64,000 nucleotides of DNA. It comes from Euglena gracilis (taxonomy: Eukaryota > Euglenida > Euglenophyceae > Euglenales). Below are positions 39,600-50,765 of the stretch, one piece after another. A model generated the notes under the pieces. It was not told where the DNA came from. It saw only the letters and a list, made by a program, of their open reading frames with translations, and searched no databases. The stretch spans positions 41,380,011-41,444,010 of the forward strand of contig CP154957.1 of the NCBI GenBank assembly GCA_039621445.1, written 5' to 3'. Position numbers and translations under genes: made by a program. Position 1 is the stretch's first letter. Each line of letters opens with the position of its first letter.

Positions 39600-41697
39600 A
39601 CGGCGTGGCCTTCCTCCGGCACGGCCCCCTCCAGGGCCGGGTTGCCCCCGAGCAGGCAGGCGCGGAGGGCGGGCAGCGCCGCCACGTCCGGAGCCCGGCC
39701 CGCCAGGCGGTTGCCCCGCAGGTTGACATGGCGCAGGCCGGGCAGCGGCGGGAAGGGGGGCGGGGCCGGGCCGCCCTCCGCCCGGCCGCCAGGCGGGGTC
39801 GGGCTCCCCTTCCCCGACCGTCGAAGGGGTCCTGCGTTCCGGTGTTGAAGGATCGTGTTCGGCCCGTCGGCAGCGTCGCCAAGCCCGGCCCTTTGTTGTT
39901 GTTTCCCAGGGTTGACCCCCCCCACCCATGACTACTGACCTCCCTGCCTTCTGATTAACGGGGGGGCATAGCTCGAACAAGAACCACAAGAAAGCCAGAG
40001 GACAAAAAAAAACCTTTTCGCTCCTCAAGCTGTCTGATGAAAAGGTGATCTGAAAATGTGAAATCAGACAATTTTGTGTGACGTAGGACATGATTTTTGC
40101 CAATGAAAAGAGATTCTGGAGCATTCTAAGGCACCCCCTCCTTCCATTGTTATTGTCTGCAAATGAAGCAAAACCTTTTCATTGGAACCACTGAAAGCCG
40201 TGATTGTTAGCAAGTTATGGCCTGGATCACTGTAGAAACCCTTGCAATCGTTGTGAAAACATCCAAAAGGGTGAAAACTAGGAAAATTCTAGGAAAACTG
40301 CATATTTTCCACATCCAACAATGTAGAAACTTTTCCATCCAACTCCATCACCTCCTCCTTTGCAGTTGTGCCTGAAGCTATACCTATCTTACGGCTGGGC
40401 AAACGTCTCCGTGCCAAGCAACCCATCTCCTTCATAGGGGTCATCCGCAGCTGCGAGCGGCCACAGAGGACTGCCCGGGCAGCCGCCCCGTCATGTTGTT
40501 CGCCGGCAGCTCCAGCTGTTCGACAGTGGGACCAGGACGCCCTCGCGGAGGTCCGTACAACTGAAATACGGTGTGTCTCTCAGGCGTGCCGGCCCCCTGA
40601 ACGAGGGGCGGGGCAGTTGTTTCCCACGCCTCGAGGCAATCAATCAGCAGCCCCACACTTTGTGGCCCCGCTCGCTTGCAAAGCCGCACTCCCCGCAATG
40701 GTTTCCAGCTGCATCCTTACGGCGACCGGAACGGGTCCTTTGGGAGAGAGGGGACAAAAACGCCCTGTGCGGTGCCACAGGGAGTGCACGTGACGCCGTG
40801 CCAAGTGCACACGTCAGGGGACAGCCAACCGTCGGCCCGCGTCCAGTGTGGCCCACCCAAGGCGGCGTACAACTCCTCCAGCCACTGCCCAGTGCAGAAG
40901 GCGGCTGCTCAACAAAAGACATGCGCGCAACCCACACTAACGCGCCCACACACAACACACAAACACACAAACACACAAATTGCACACGCAGACACACGCG
41001 CGCACGAGGAGAGGGTGACCAATCCAGCTGATCTGCCTCCCTTTTCTGCGGAATTGGACGGTCTGTCCAACACCACCTGTCCCAAGCAGGCAACGCTCCT
41101 TAAGCGTCATAGGCAGGTGGAATTTATAAGTGTGTTTATTTCAGTGAACTTGGCTGCTTTGGGGTGTTTGCAAGATGCCTTCAGAAAATTTTTTAACTAA
41201 GTCCAGATGTGTGATGAAATGATACATCTAAGCAGGGTGATGGTGTTTCTTGGACCTTCCTGGAGAGGGGGAAGGTGGCGCTATGCAGCAGCAGAATAAA
41301 AAAAATGCACGCCCCAGAAAAAAAAAAAAAAAAAAACGACGGCAAGATAATGTCCAAAAAAATGTCATATTTTGGCAGGTGAACTGGGGGGGGAGTGACT
41401 TCTGGCATCCTCCAAAGTATTAAAAAAAAGTGTTTTTATTGACTTCCTAATTTTCGACTGTGTTAAACAGGCTGGCCCTCAGGCCTTAGGGTAATCCGTG
41501 TTTCCGGAACGTGCAAAGCGTGCCACACACAACGCACACAGCACCGGCAGTCATTTCCAGCTACACACGGCATGGCAGGCCGAGGACTGCTGGCCACCAC
41601 CTGTCAGGGTCACTGGGTCGAAGCCGGCCGAGGAAGCCGGGACACACAGCGCCAGGAAGACTGCAAGGACGACATGGATGGGCCCCCGCTTGCCCAT
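39600..41697 (-). CDS. Secreted LRR protein with plant-type N-terminal cap, 3' end unresolved
   Basis: The first exon (41,601-41,697) encodes a clear signal peptide, MGKRGPIHVVLAVFLALCVP. An ordinary GT-AG intron leads to 40,771-40,904, which carries FCTGQWLEELYAALGG and SPDVCTWHGVTC, the cap found before plant-type LRRs (Trp-rich, paired Cys). A nonconventional intron leads to 40,477-40,527 (VEQLELPANNMTGRLP). A further one leads to about 39,600-39,784 with LRHVNLRGNRLAG and LLGGNPALEGAVPE repeats. Such proteins are usually extracellular or receptor ectodomains. The stop is not found; exon-like segments at 37.5 and 35.1 kb may belong here. Confidence 0.75.
40528..40770 (-). other. Nonconventional intron in the LRR gene
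   Basis: Ends CAGGGCG and CGTCCTG (6 of 7 paired); the edge 8-mers GCACCGCA and GTCCCACT are alike at about half the positions. Splicing gives GVTCTPCGTTVEQLELPANN, the normal cap-to-first-LRR spacing. Confidence 0.65.
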
Positions 41698-44600
41698 CCC
41701 TGCCTGCGAGAGGGGAGATTGGCACAGTGCAGCAGGGCTTGCAAGTCGGCGGCACTTGCAGTTGGAAGAACAAAGCCGGTAAGAAAGATGAGAAAAGAAA
41801 AGGCCTTCTCCGCTCAAATGCACACAGCCTTAGCGGCAATCCAAACAACCCCCTTGTGCTGAGGCGGTCTACAACGCACTTGGCTCATAACAGTGGACTT
41901 GCCTTGCAATTGCGCAATCCAAACATTTCCGAGCGTATGGCCTTTGGGGTCGTTTTTGGGTCCCGTTTTGGATGAAAGCACATGTCTCAAACCTATAATT
42001 ATCAATTTCGAAGCTTTAACATCAAACCACGACAACAGCATTGGGCAGTACGTGAAAGTACGTCCCATCAATCTGCGGACTTTGTGGTCTCAGCTCCGAA
42101 GGGTATCCACTCGGTGACAATGCTGCCAGAATGCCCGCTTTTTGAGAACGAAATGAGAGGCTCGGAGGTGCCGTCAGGTTTTGTTGTCAATTTGAAGGTT
42201 ACTGCAAAGGGGGTTGAACAGAGGCATTTTAAACCAACCAAAAAAAGCTTAAATCCTCAGCCATTGTAGTAACATCACTGGGGTCTGTTTTCACACACCA
42301 GAATACACACTCAGCTAAAGCTGCTGGAAAAGACATGCAAATGTGGTGCCCGACGAAAGGGTTGCGATGGCTATTGCTTTTCAGACGTCGAAATATTACT
42401 CCTGTTTCACGGCTGGAGAGCAGATGTTTAAGAGATTTAAAATGCCTGTCAGGGGACATGGTGAATGACACCTGATCATGCATGATACAGGAAACCTCTG
42501 AGAGGCGAAATACCGCTTCAGCAAAAGGTTTTGGTGAGAATAAATGAACCGAATGACTTGCCCAATTGCGCAAACAAAAGCTAAATGTGCACACAAACAA
42601 ATTAAAAATTAAATCACTTGCGCACTGCGCATTGCGCAAATCAGGTACAAAATAATTCTTCATTCCCCATGGTTCCTGGGATACATAAAGAAAGACTTGA
42701 CTTTATGTACTCCACATCAAGCAAGGAGACCTGTTTTTTAAATTATTGCTCACCGTGTTCTCCATGAACGCCCATCCCTGCCGTAATCTCCCACAGCAGA
42801 TATACGGACAGAACCCCCAGCAGCTTGATTTCCCATGAAAACCAGGGAGGGAGGGACATTACTCAGTATCAAGCATGCATTTAGGAAATAAAAAAAAAAC
42901 TGATCACAGAAACTCCTTTCTGCAATTGCGCAAATGTTTCTACTGTTTCAATATTCCATGAAATGACGATTCACCCCATATTTTCATGGGAAAAGCAAAG
43001 AACGATCTTCTCTCCTCCGGAAACGTTGACAAGGACACTCCAAAACACCTTGGATTTTCTTTTCAACCCTCCACCGTGTATTTTCTTCACCGGTGCAGGG
43101 GAAGGTAAAAAGAGGCTTTTGCAGAAATCTCTTTCACAGGGTTTTCATCGGTTTGAAAAATAAAAACAGGGGGCCTATGTTTCACGAGGTTTTGGGCACG
43201 CTCCGAGCAACCAATTTTTTACCGACCCCCCCCCCCGGGGGGGGGAGGGGGGTCACTCCACTCTTCGAAAAACCAGTTAGTCACTTTTTTTCAGGAAACC
43301 AGCCAGTCATCCCTTGGGGGGGGGGGTAGGCCGAAGTGATTGTCTGGCTCCGAGGTTGCCAGCACCAAGAGAAGAAAAAAAATATCCCAACAACTGCCAA
43401 TCAGCACCTTTTTCGCATTTTTCACATGTTTTCGTGGCACTTGGACTGCAAAACATCGTCTCTGTCGATCCCCGAAAAGGTGCCACCAGCAGGGGAAAAA
43501 AATCAGGTTTTTGCGAAGAAAAACCCTTTTTGCGACGAGAAATGAAAGAGAAAAATTTGTTTCTTCGTTTTGCGCAATTGTGCAAAGAAACCCCAAGAAA
43601 GCTTAACTACCAAGCAGACTGTGGTCAGTTGTGATCATCCAAAGTTTTTTCATTTTTCGTTTTTCATTTTTTTTTCTTTTTTTTCATTTTTCAAAAATCA
43701 AATACCAAACTCTTGACAAATGGTGGTCATTTATGCAATTAACATTTATTTTTGGCGTATTTTAAACTTAACTTTATTTCTTCCAATTAAAACATCCCAT
43801 GCCTTAATTTCTGAACCTTTTTTATATAATAATCTCATTATTTTTCAAGTTTTCTAGAGAATTAATTTTATAGGATGACACAAACTCGTGGGCATTGAAA
43901 ACAACTTGGGGGGTGCCTTGAGCTTTGGGGTGCCTGACCATAGCAGGCACCTCCTGGTGCCTGCCAACCAAGCCAATTTCCATTTCCCTTCACCATTTTC
44001 AGGCACTGAAAATGCGTGGGGTGGGTGTACCACTATCCACTCCAAAACCCAACCCCCCCCCCCCCGACAGTTTGAAAGCACCTGACCAGCCCCCCCTGAA
44101 GAAGGGTGGGGATGATGAAGAGGGGTTTGCTGAATAGTCCCAAAAGAAAAGTGTAAACACCTGAAATAAACTGACGGGCCCTTTGTGCCAGTGCCCAAAT
44201 GATATGTCACGGGGGAAGGCAAAAAAAAAGATGGCTCCAGTCTCTCAAAAGTGCTGAAAATTGTGCCCAAGTAACCTGGTGGCTCCAGTAAAAATGACTC
44301 CAGTTTCCTGGCACCTTGCCAGATTTTGGCAGGGTACAGGGCATGTGACGCTGCCCGGGAGATTGGTTCCAGTTGGGTAAGACATTATGGGGTGGATCAG
44401 TTTCGAATACATCACACGGACGCATAGAAGTGAAAAGTCCACGGCTTAACATGTTGAGTGAAGGGGTGGTAAGGAATAAAAGAGGGCTATACAGGGGATG
44501 TTCGGGAAGGGCAAGGGGCAAGGGGGGAGGAGAGGGATGCCCAATGAGGAGGCGATGCGGAGGGGCGAGACACATCCCCCAACAACGTATGGGGCGTATG

Positions 44601-44783
44601 CTGTGCAGGGAGGTGGAGCAGCCGTGAGGGAGGGCCTCTAGCGGGGGTTTGCTCTGTTGCTTTCAGTCAGGACTATTGCGGAGCCTGCCACTACGCAAGC
44701 CACGCTCGGCTGCTGGCAGAAAGGCATTGGGCGGTGAGAAGGGTAGAGGGGGGGGTCCGGAACGGCGTTCGATTGGGTTAGGG
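41698..44783. other. Intergenic region between the two LRR genes
   Basis: About 3 kb of mixed, mostly AT-leaning sequence. It has a long A-run (41,311-41,335) and CCAGTCAGTCACTTTTTC-like phrases near 43,260 that also occur at 6,880 and 7,450. I see no coding segment or RNA gene. Confidence 0.5.
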
Positions 44784-45553
44784 TCAGGACCCCTTCTTCT
44801 CCGCCTTCTCCGACTTCTTGTCCGCCTTTTTGTCCAGCGACAGCCCCCCCTTCTTGGGGGACTCGTCGTCCTTGGAGCCGAGGTGCAGCCCATGCTTCAC
44901 CTTCCGCCCGAGCTCCCGCACCTTCGCCCGGAAGCCCTTCTTCTTCTTCTTCTTCTTCGACTTTGACTTGCTGCCTGCGCCTTTCGCCCCGTCTCCAGGG
45001 CTGTCCGGGAAGGCCTGCGAGGGGGAGTGGACGGACCTCCCCCACCCACCAGGACGGGGGTCCCCACCCACCACCCATACGCTTTCCGGGATTCCCGGCC
45101 AGCCCTGGCCGTCACCGCCAGCCCCGCCGGACTCGTCGCTGCTGTCGTCCGACCCGTCCGAGCCGTCGGAGCCGTCCTCCCCGCCCCCCTCCTCCCCGTC
45201 CGCGTCACCATTCGCCCCCTCTCCCTTCTTCTTGTCTGCGGCGGAGACTGCCGGCGACGTGTCATCTGAGCACAGTGTGCAGATGTATGTGTTAGGGCAA
45301 ATGTCATAATAAAAGCTCCAATAGGCAGGGTTGCAAAGGAAGGCTGGGGGGGGGGGGGTAGTCGTATTACCATTTTGGATGACTGGCAGAAAGCACATGC
45401 TTGTTCGTTGCTTGTTTGCTTGTTTGATGTTAGTTTGTTTGTGAATCAGTTACTTAGATTAGTTGGGCAGTTGGTTAGTTAGTTAATTCGTTCGTTCGTT
45501 CGTCCGTTGGTTGTTGGTAAATGCGCAACAGCAGCAAAAAAACAACAGGCGCT

Positions 45554-45587
<34 letters not shown>

Positions 45588-48555
45588 AATAACTGACTGA
45601 CTGCCTGACTGACTGCCTGCCTGACTAACGGACGGACGGACGGACGGACTGACTGACTACCTGCCTGCCTGCCTGCCTGCCTTGCCTGACTGACTGGTTG
45701 ACTCACTGGTTGCTTGGCAATCAGTGGTGGGCGCGACCGGACCCACGGGGTGGCAGGGGGTGGGCAACGACAGGGGCAGCTCCCGGCCACGGGCGGCCTT
45801 CCCCAGCAGCTCATCCACCCGCTGGGACGCCTCCTGGGAGATGTCGTTGCCACTCATGCCCCGCCAGGGCCGGACCCACGTGGTCCTTCTGCAACGGGGT
45901 TGGACAATATCTGAGCATTGTTTGGGGCCGTTTGGGCCAGGGTGAACCTCTCTCTGTCTGTGTCAAAATGTACCCACGGGGCCCTATCTCCCCCCGCACG
46001 ATGTTTTGCTGCCTACACGCCTGGCTCGTGTGTGGGTTGCTTACAAGCCCAAAGCACCCAATTTGGGTCATTTTGAAAATGGAAAAAAAAACAAATGCAA
46101 TTCTTGGCAGTCGGAATTGAAGCCCTTGGAATGCCCATCCAACAAAAAATTCCTTTTTTTTTCTCAGGCTGTTTATTGGGCTGATTTCAAAACTGACGTT
46201 CCCAAAATATCCCAGAAACTAATGAGATTATAACTGGCTACAAATAAATGCGCCCCTGGGCTGAGGGCTCCCACGGGCCCAGCAGGCGAGGCCTACCCTG
46301 GGCCCAACTCCCGAAGGGCGGTCCGGACCACCCAGCTCTCCACGAGGGCGATCGTCCCCGCGTCCCCGATCTCGTTGCGCTCCACATTGAGTGCCTTCAT
46401 CGTGGTGTTGACCCGCAGCATTTCGGCCGGGCCCAGGGGTAGCCGGGGTAAGACACCAGCCCCCCCCCCCCCCAGCGTCCGCGTGTCCTTTTTGCTTAGC
46501 CTCTGGCAAGGGAAAGAGAGGCAGAGAAATGGACTACCCCCCCCTGAATGGAAGCCCCCCCCCCAGATTTTGACGATTGGTCCAAAAGAACCCCCCCTTC
46601 ACATGCAGTGCACGAGTGAAGAGGAAAATCCCGAATGGAGCCCCCTCCCCCTTTTCGACCAATGGTCCGAACAGAAGCCCCGGGGGGGGGGGGGCTGCTA
46701 TTCAGGGGGGGAGGGTCACGACCTCAGGTTCTGCGAAGCAGGAACTGCACACCGAACGCCCCCTTGGAAACCATCACCCCAGGACCCTGAAGGGTTTGCG
46801 GGTGTGAGTTCCTTGGGGGTGGGCAGGTTGGTCCCAGAGGTGCTGCCCTCGGAGGTCTGCGCACAGGTTTCGGGTGACCCTCCAGCACATCCCGGCAGCA
46901 CACCCGCCTCAGACAGGCCTTCCTGGTTGTCCAACCCATCCCGCAAAGGGAGGCCGATGGTGAGGACCGGCGCCGGCCAACCTCTGCCCAGCGCCACCGC
47001 CCCGTCGGGCCCCACCACGTTGGCGATGAGGTTCAGCCGCTTCAGCGTGGCGTTGGTCTTCAGGCTCTCCGCCAGGGCGATGGCCCCCTCGTGGGCGGCA
47101 GGGCGGGGCTCCCGATGGACAGGGAAAGAATGGGGGGAGGGGGGTGTGGTTCCATCTCTTTGTACTTGGGAGGCTACACTCCTGCACCGGTGCGTTGAAG
47201 TTTCAGATGGGGCACGTGGAACGCTGAGTGTGTGCGTGGAGGTTATTGCAAAGGTGATCACACACTTTTTTATCTGGTTCTGCTGCCAGCGAAGAAAAAA
47301 TCCCAGCTGAGTGGTCTGGCACGGATTCAGGCTGCAGATGAAAACATTATGTCAATTTTCTCACTGCAGCAAACCATCTTTGGCCCTCATTTTGCAGTGT
47401 GTGTGTGTGTGTGTGTGTGTGTTGTGTGTTGTGTGTGCTAGGGGTTGTGTGTGTATGTGTGGGGGGGTGCCTGCAAAGGAACGGGGGCTGACATCCACCC
47501 CCCCCCGCCCTGGGTGTGGATGTCGTTGTCCTCCAGGTCCAGCGTCTGCAGCGTCGTGTTGACCCGCAGCATGGCGGCCAGTGCCTCCGCCCCGGCGACG
47601 CGCACGTTGCTGGACCGGATGGTGAGTTCCTTCAGCGTCGCGTTGGTCTCCAGCGCCTTCGCCAGCTCAGTGTTGCCATGGCGGTGCTGGGGCTGCCTGT
47701 CCGTGAAGAGAATGATTGATAGAGTGATTGACTAGTTTTTGGCTCGAGCCAGGAGGAGTTGGCAAGAAACCACCAAAGTGAGCGCCCAAGGAAGGGGTCA
47801 GCCCATGACTAAGTCACTGTGTGATTCAGAGCAACAATTGCCGTCGAATGGGCACCGACTATCTACATCACAGTGCGCAATGAAAATATCCAGTATGGAC
47901 CGCCCCCTCCCCCAAAAAGCAGTGCTTCAAACGTTCCAGTGGCTCAACACAAACGCCCACCCCAACGCCCTGCACGGCCCTGCCCAGCGCCGTCGTCCCC
48001 CACGTCGCCCCCCTCGATGCTCAGCATCTGTAGCGTCTGGTTTTGGGCGAGGAAGTCCGCCAGCAGCTTGCAGCCGGGGGCGGCCAACACCTGGGCGTCC
48101 GGCGCAGGCCGCTGTTCACCGGCTGGGGGGGGGGGGTTGGGCCCGACACAAATAAAATATTTGGGAAATCGGCCATTGGGAGAAAGGATGGCCACAACAG
48201 CACCCACCCACCGAAGGATGTGCGAGGAGTTAAGAACTGCTTGGATCAAAACCACCTTTCCGTTCCACGTGCCTGTCTTTGGTCCCATTGGCGGGGTTCC
48301 ACAGTTTTGTTTGAAATAACAAAACGTTTAATAAAGTCATAAAGTTGTTATAAAAAAATGACGTTTTGTTCAAAATAACAGCCTGGCCCGGCACCTGCCC
48401 CTTGACGTGGTTCAGGGCGAGGGACAGGAAGCCCTTGTCCTTCGCCGGCAGCCCCGCCAGCAGCGCCTTCAGCCCGTCCTCCGTCAGCTCGTCGTACTCC
48501 ACGATGAGAGCCCGCAGCTTGGGCGCCGTCTTGACCCGCGCCACGAGGGCCGAGC
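44784..48555 (-). CDS. Ribonuclease-inhibitor-type LRR protein with Lys-rich tail, 5' end unresolved
   Basis: Exons 48,395-48,555, 47,986-48,111, 47,516-about 47,690, 46,990-47,093, 46,304-46,428, 45,773-45,859, 45,111-45,274 and 44,784-44,990 give consecutive RI-type LRRs. Examples: LRALIVEYDELTEDGLKALL, LAKALETNATLKEL, LKRLNLIANVVGPDGAVALAE, LRVNTTMKALNVERNEIGDA and LGMSGNDISQEA. The tail is acidic/Gly-Ser-rich and then a Lys cluster, with the stop at 44,784. Such arcs usually bind protein partners. The 48,395/48,111 intron is GT-AG; most others are nonconventional and each restores exact LRR spacing. The 47,986/47,690 junction is not solved. The start is missing; the exon at 52,827-52,925 is a candidate but its phase does not fit directly. 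Confidence 0.82.
44991..45110 (-). other. 120-nt in-frame nonconventional intron, 15/16 inverted ends
   Basis: The ends CAGGGCTGGCCGGGAA and TTCCCGGACAGCCCTG pair at 15 of 16 positions. The edge 8-mers GTGACGGC and GAGACGGG agree at 6 of 8. The length is a multiple of three and the frame stays open through it, so a gene finder would call it coding. Spliced, the protein reads GGAGGDGAKGAGSKSK. Confidence 0.85.
45540..45712. repeat. (CAG)n run followed by mixed CTGA/CTGC/GGAC tetranucleotides
   Basis: About 13 CAG units (45,549-45,587) run into CTGACTGACTGCC, GGACGGACGGAC and CTGCCTGCCTGCC blocks. It lies in the intron between 45,773 and 45,274. Confidence 0.93.
45860..46303 (-). other. Nonconventional intron in the RI-LRR gene (CAGGGTAGG...CCGGCCCTG)
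   Basis: Inverted ends pair at 8 of 11. Splicing gives LRELGMSGNDISQEASQ with exact LRR phase. The unspliced frame meets TAG just after the exon. Confidence 0.8.
46429..46989 (-). other. Nonconventional intron in the RI-LRR gene (CAGAGGTTGGCCGG ends)
   Basis: CAGAGGTTGGCCGG pairs with the CCGGCTACCCCTG end at about 11 of 14. Splicing gives DGAVALAEMLRVNTTMKAL, a perfect LRR. No GT/AG alternative keeps this frame. Confidence 0.85.
47094..47515 (-). other. Nonconventional intron in the RI-LRR gene (CAGGGCGGGG perfect ends)
   Basis: A perfect 10-bp inverted repeat (CAGGGCGGGG...CCCCGCCCTG). Splicing gives LEDNDIHHEGAIALAESL, keeping the LRR length. The interior contains a GT-rich microsatellite (47,397-47,440). 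Confidence 0.85.
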
Positions 48556-49896
48556 CCAGGCAGGGCCCGCGGCTACCCGGACGCCGGGAGTGTGCCAAAA
48601 TGCCCAGCCAGGAGAGTACTCCGGTGCTCCGGGAGTACTCCAGGAAAGGGCCCGTGTGGTAAGGTACTCGTCGTCGGAGGGAGGTCCAACGGCGCGGGGT
48701 TTGGCTGCGGTCAAATGAATCTTTGGTGTGCAGCCTGGCCGCCGTCTGCTGGATGTGGGCCGGAAGTAAAGGACGGCTGGATGGCCCGGGTCTACCGCAA
48801 AATGGAATCTGCTGAGGAGGTTACCTGCCGGAGGCTCCAGGGAGGCTGGGTAACCAGTTTATACAGGCCGACAGAGGACAGGAGGAGTGCAGTGCTGCAA
48901 TGGTGCTGCAGACTCGGAATGCATGAATCAGCAGTGCTCACCGGGGATGTGGCATGGGATACTGCAGGCACAGCGAGGCACAGAGCTTAACCGAAACTGA
49001 AAATGAATTTATTCAGGCAGAAATGTACCTAAATTAATTGCCGCAACTTTTAATCCTGGATTGCACCGAAGTGTCTTCAACCAGGCGAACAAACAGTTGC
49101 TCACGGGGGAGAGGCATGGGAACTGCAGGCAGCATGGATGTGAGGCACAAGAACCGTGAAAATGAATTTATAGGCAAAATGTACCTTTTGCCGCAACTTT
49201 TAATCCTGGATTGCACCGAAGCCAGGCTTCAACACGAAACACGTGGGGAGAGGGGGTAGGAAAACTGCATGGCAGGGGATTGGTTGCAAAAACAAAGGCC
49301 ACGTGAAAAAGGGGTTCCATGGCTGTGCCCGGGGGGAGGGGGGGGGGCGGGCCGGGGCCTCCCCCCCCCCCCCCCCCCCTCCCCCCCCCACCCCCCTTCA
49401 CCCCTCCCCCCTACCCCCCCCCCCCCTCCCCCGCTCTCCAATAACAACGTCCCTTTGTGTGGACAAAGTTTGGCGGACATGGCGTAAACAGCAAACGGGT
49501 AAACGGTAAAAGCACAATAAGGCGGACATGGTGTTTTTGTTACAAATGGATTTTTGGTTTTCAACAAGTTTGGTGCATGGCATGGATAAAAAAATAGCAA
49601 ACGGGTAAACGGTAAAAGCAAAATGAGTCGGACATAGCGTTTGCGGCAAATGGATAAATGGTTTTCAAAATTGGCGGACATGGCGTATATAGCAAACGAG
49701 AAAACGTTTAAAGTGACCCGGCATCCAAACACATGACTTGCATTTCAGTGCATGAAAAACCATGCAGAGTGCACCTTGATTGATTGCTTCCATTTTTGTC
49801 GTCATCGGCACCAAAGCTGTTACAAAAAAAGTTAGGCGAATTGGGGCGGAAGCACGTTCCGCATTGCTCTCCTCTCTTGATCGTCCGTTCTTTGGT
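48556..49896. other. Region between the RI-LRR gene and the Rep relic
   Basis: Holds GGAGGCTCCAGG phrases (48,815-48,850) and a direct duplication of GCCGCAACTTTTAATCCTGGATTGCACCGAAG (near 49,042 and 49,190) with related flanks. It also has a 90-bp C/G-only stretch (49,330-49,430) and repeated GGCGGACATGG...AGCAAACG phrases (49,470-49,700). No coding segment seen. Confidence 0.6.
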
Positions 49897-50760
49897 TCAT
49901 CTTCGTCTTCGTCTTCTTCTTTGATGGGCCTTGTGAACTTGCTGATAAATCATGTCGATGCGCCCCTCTACACAAACAATTGATGACACAAAATAACGCA
50001 GAAGTTGAAATGTGAAACTTGTGTAGTGACGTTGCTGGTCGATTCTTCGATACAAGGCCGCCAACTGACTCGCAGTGATCTTAGGGTACCACTCCATTGG
50101 GCTTAGGTTTGCGGTGATAAAAATGTTTAGCGACGCTCTCCACGTTGAACCACCTTTGGTCTAAGGAGGAAAAAATTTTTAATAAGTAAAGGGTGATGGT
50201 TAGGATAAAAAAAATACCTTGTAGGGCAATGGCTTGACGATCCAGGAATTGTAAAAAGAAAGTGAAGTCCATCTACCTAACAAAATCGTCCAGCAAAATG
50301 ACCTCTTCTCCGTCGTAGTTATCGAACCACACGGTTCCACGTGATCCATCACCCATGAGTGGGCGATAGACATCGTCCGGACCGAAGACGACATAAGCCA
50401 TTCTGTTCTTCCCTGTCCCTGCGTCACCATACAGGACTGCAACTTGGGCTTCCCATTTTCCTAGAGAGCAACTTCAGCCAGTGCCTCTTGCACATATCTA
50501 TCACATAGTGAATATATTTGGATTCTATTATTATTAATACACCTACGTATCTTGGATAACGGGTGAATGCTTGGAAGTGATCCTGCAACAGCTCCTCCAT
50601 CCTAGCGTTGTGCTTGATTACTGCGTTCCTCACCTCTTCCAAGTCTGTACCCTTGCCTTGTGAGGGCATGTGAAAATGGGTCGCGGCTTCCCCGCCCCCA
50701 CGAGCCACAAATGTAGTGTCGATTGATTTCCGTGTTGCACCTTGTAACTGCAATGTGTGC
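49897..50760 (-). pseudogene. Broken Rep/superfamily-3 helicase relic, CRESS-DNA type, 5' part missing
   Basis: In order: PSQGKGTDLEEVR and a segment ending RYPRYV (50,543-about 50,750), then Walker A GDAGTGKNR and a Walker B-like VILLDDF (50,218-50,460), then FFLQFLDR, and a sensor-like NIFITAN followed by EWYPKI (49,897-50,160). This is the helicase half of Rep proteins that start rolling-circle replication of circular ssDNA viruses and related plasmids. The N-terminal HUH nuclease part is not seen; a repeat element abuts the upstream side at 50,767. Two small GT-AG introns (50,461-50,542 and 50,161-50,217) show residence in a nuclear genome. A TAG at 50,273-50,275 and a one-base frame conflict at the second intron mark it as inactive. 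The Walker A ends in Asn where Ser or Thr is usual. Virus or plasmid origin cannot be told apart here. Confidence 0.8.
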
Positions 50761-50765
50761 CCACA

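Noticed and set aside
47690-47986. Joining these two RI-LRR exons at the GGCAG direct repeat
   Set aside because: Several joins keep the frame (GGCAG repeat, CCCAG acceptor), none with both good ends, so the junction is left open.
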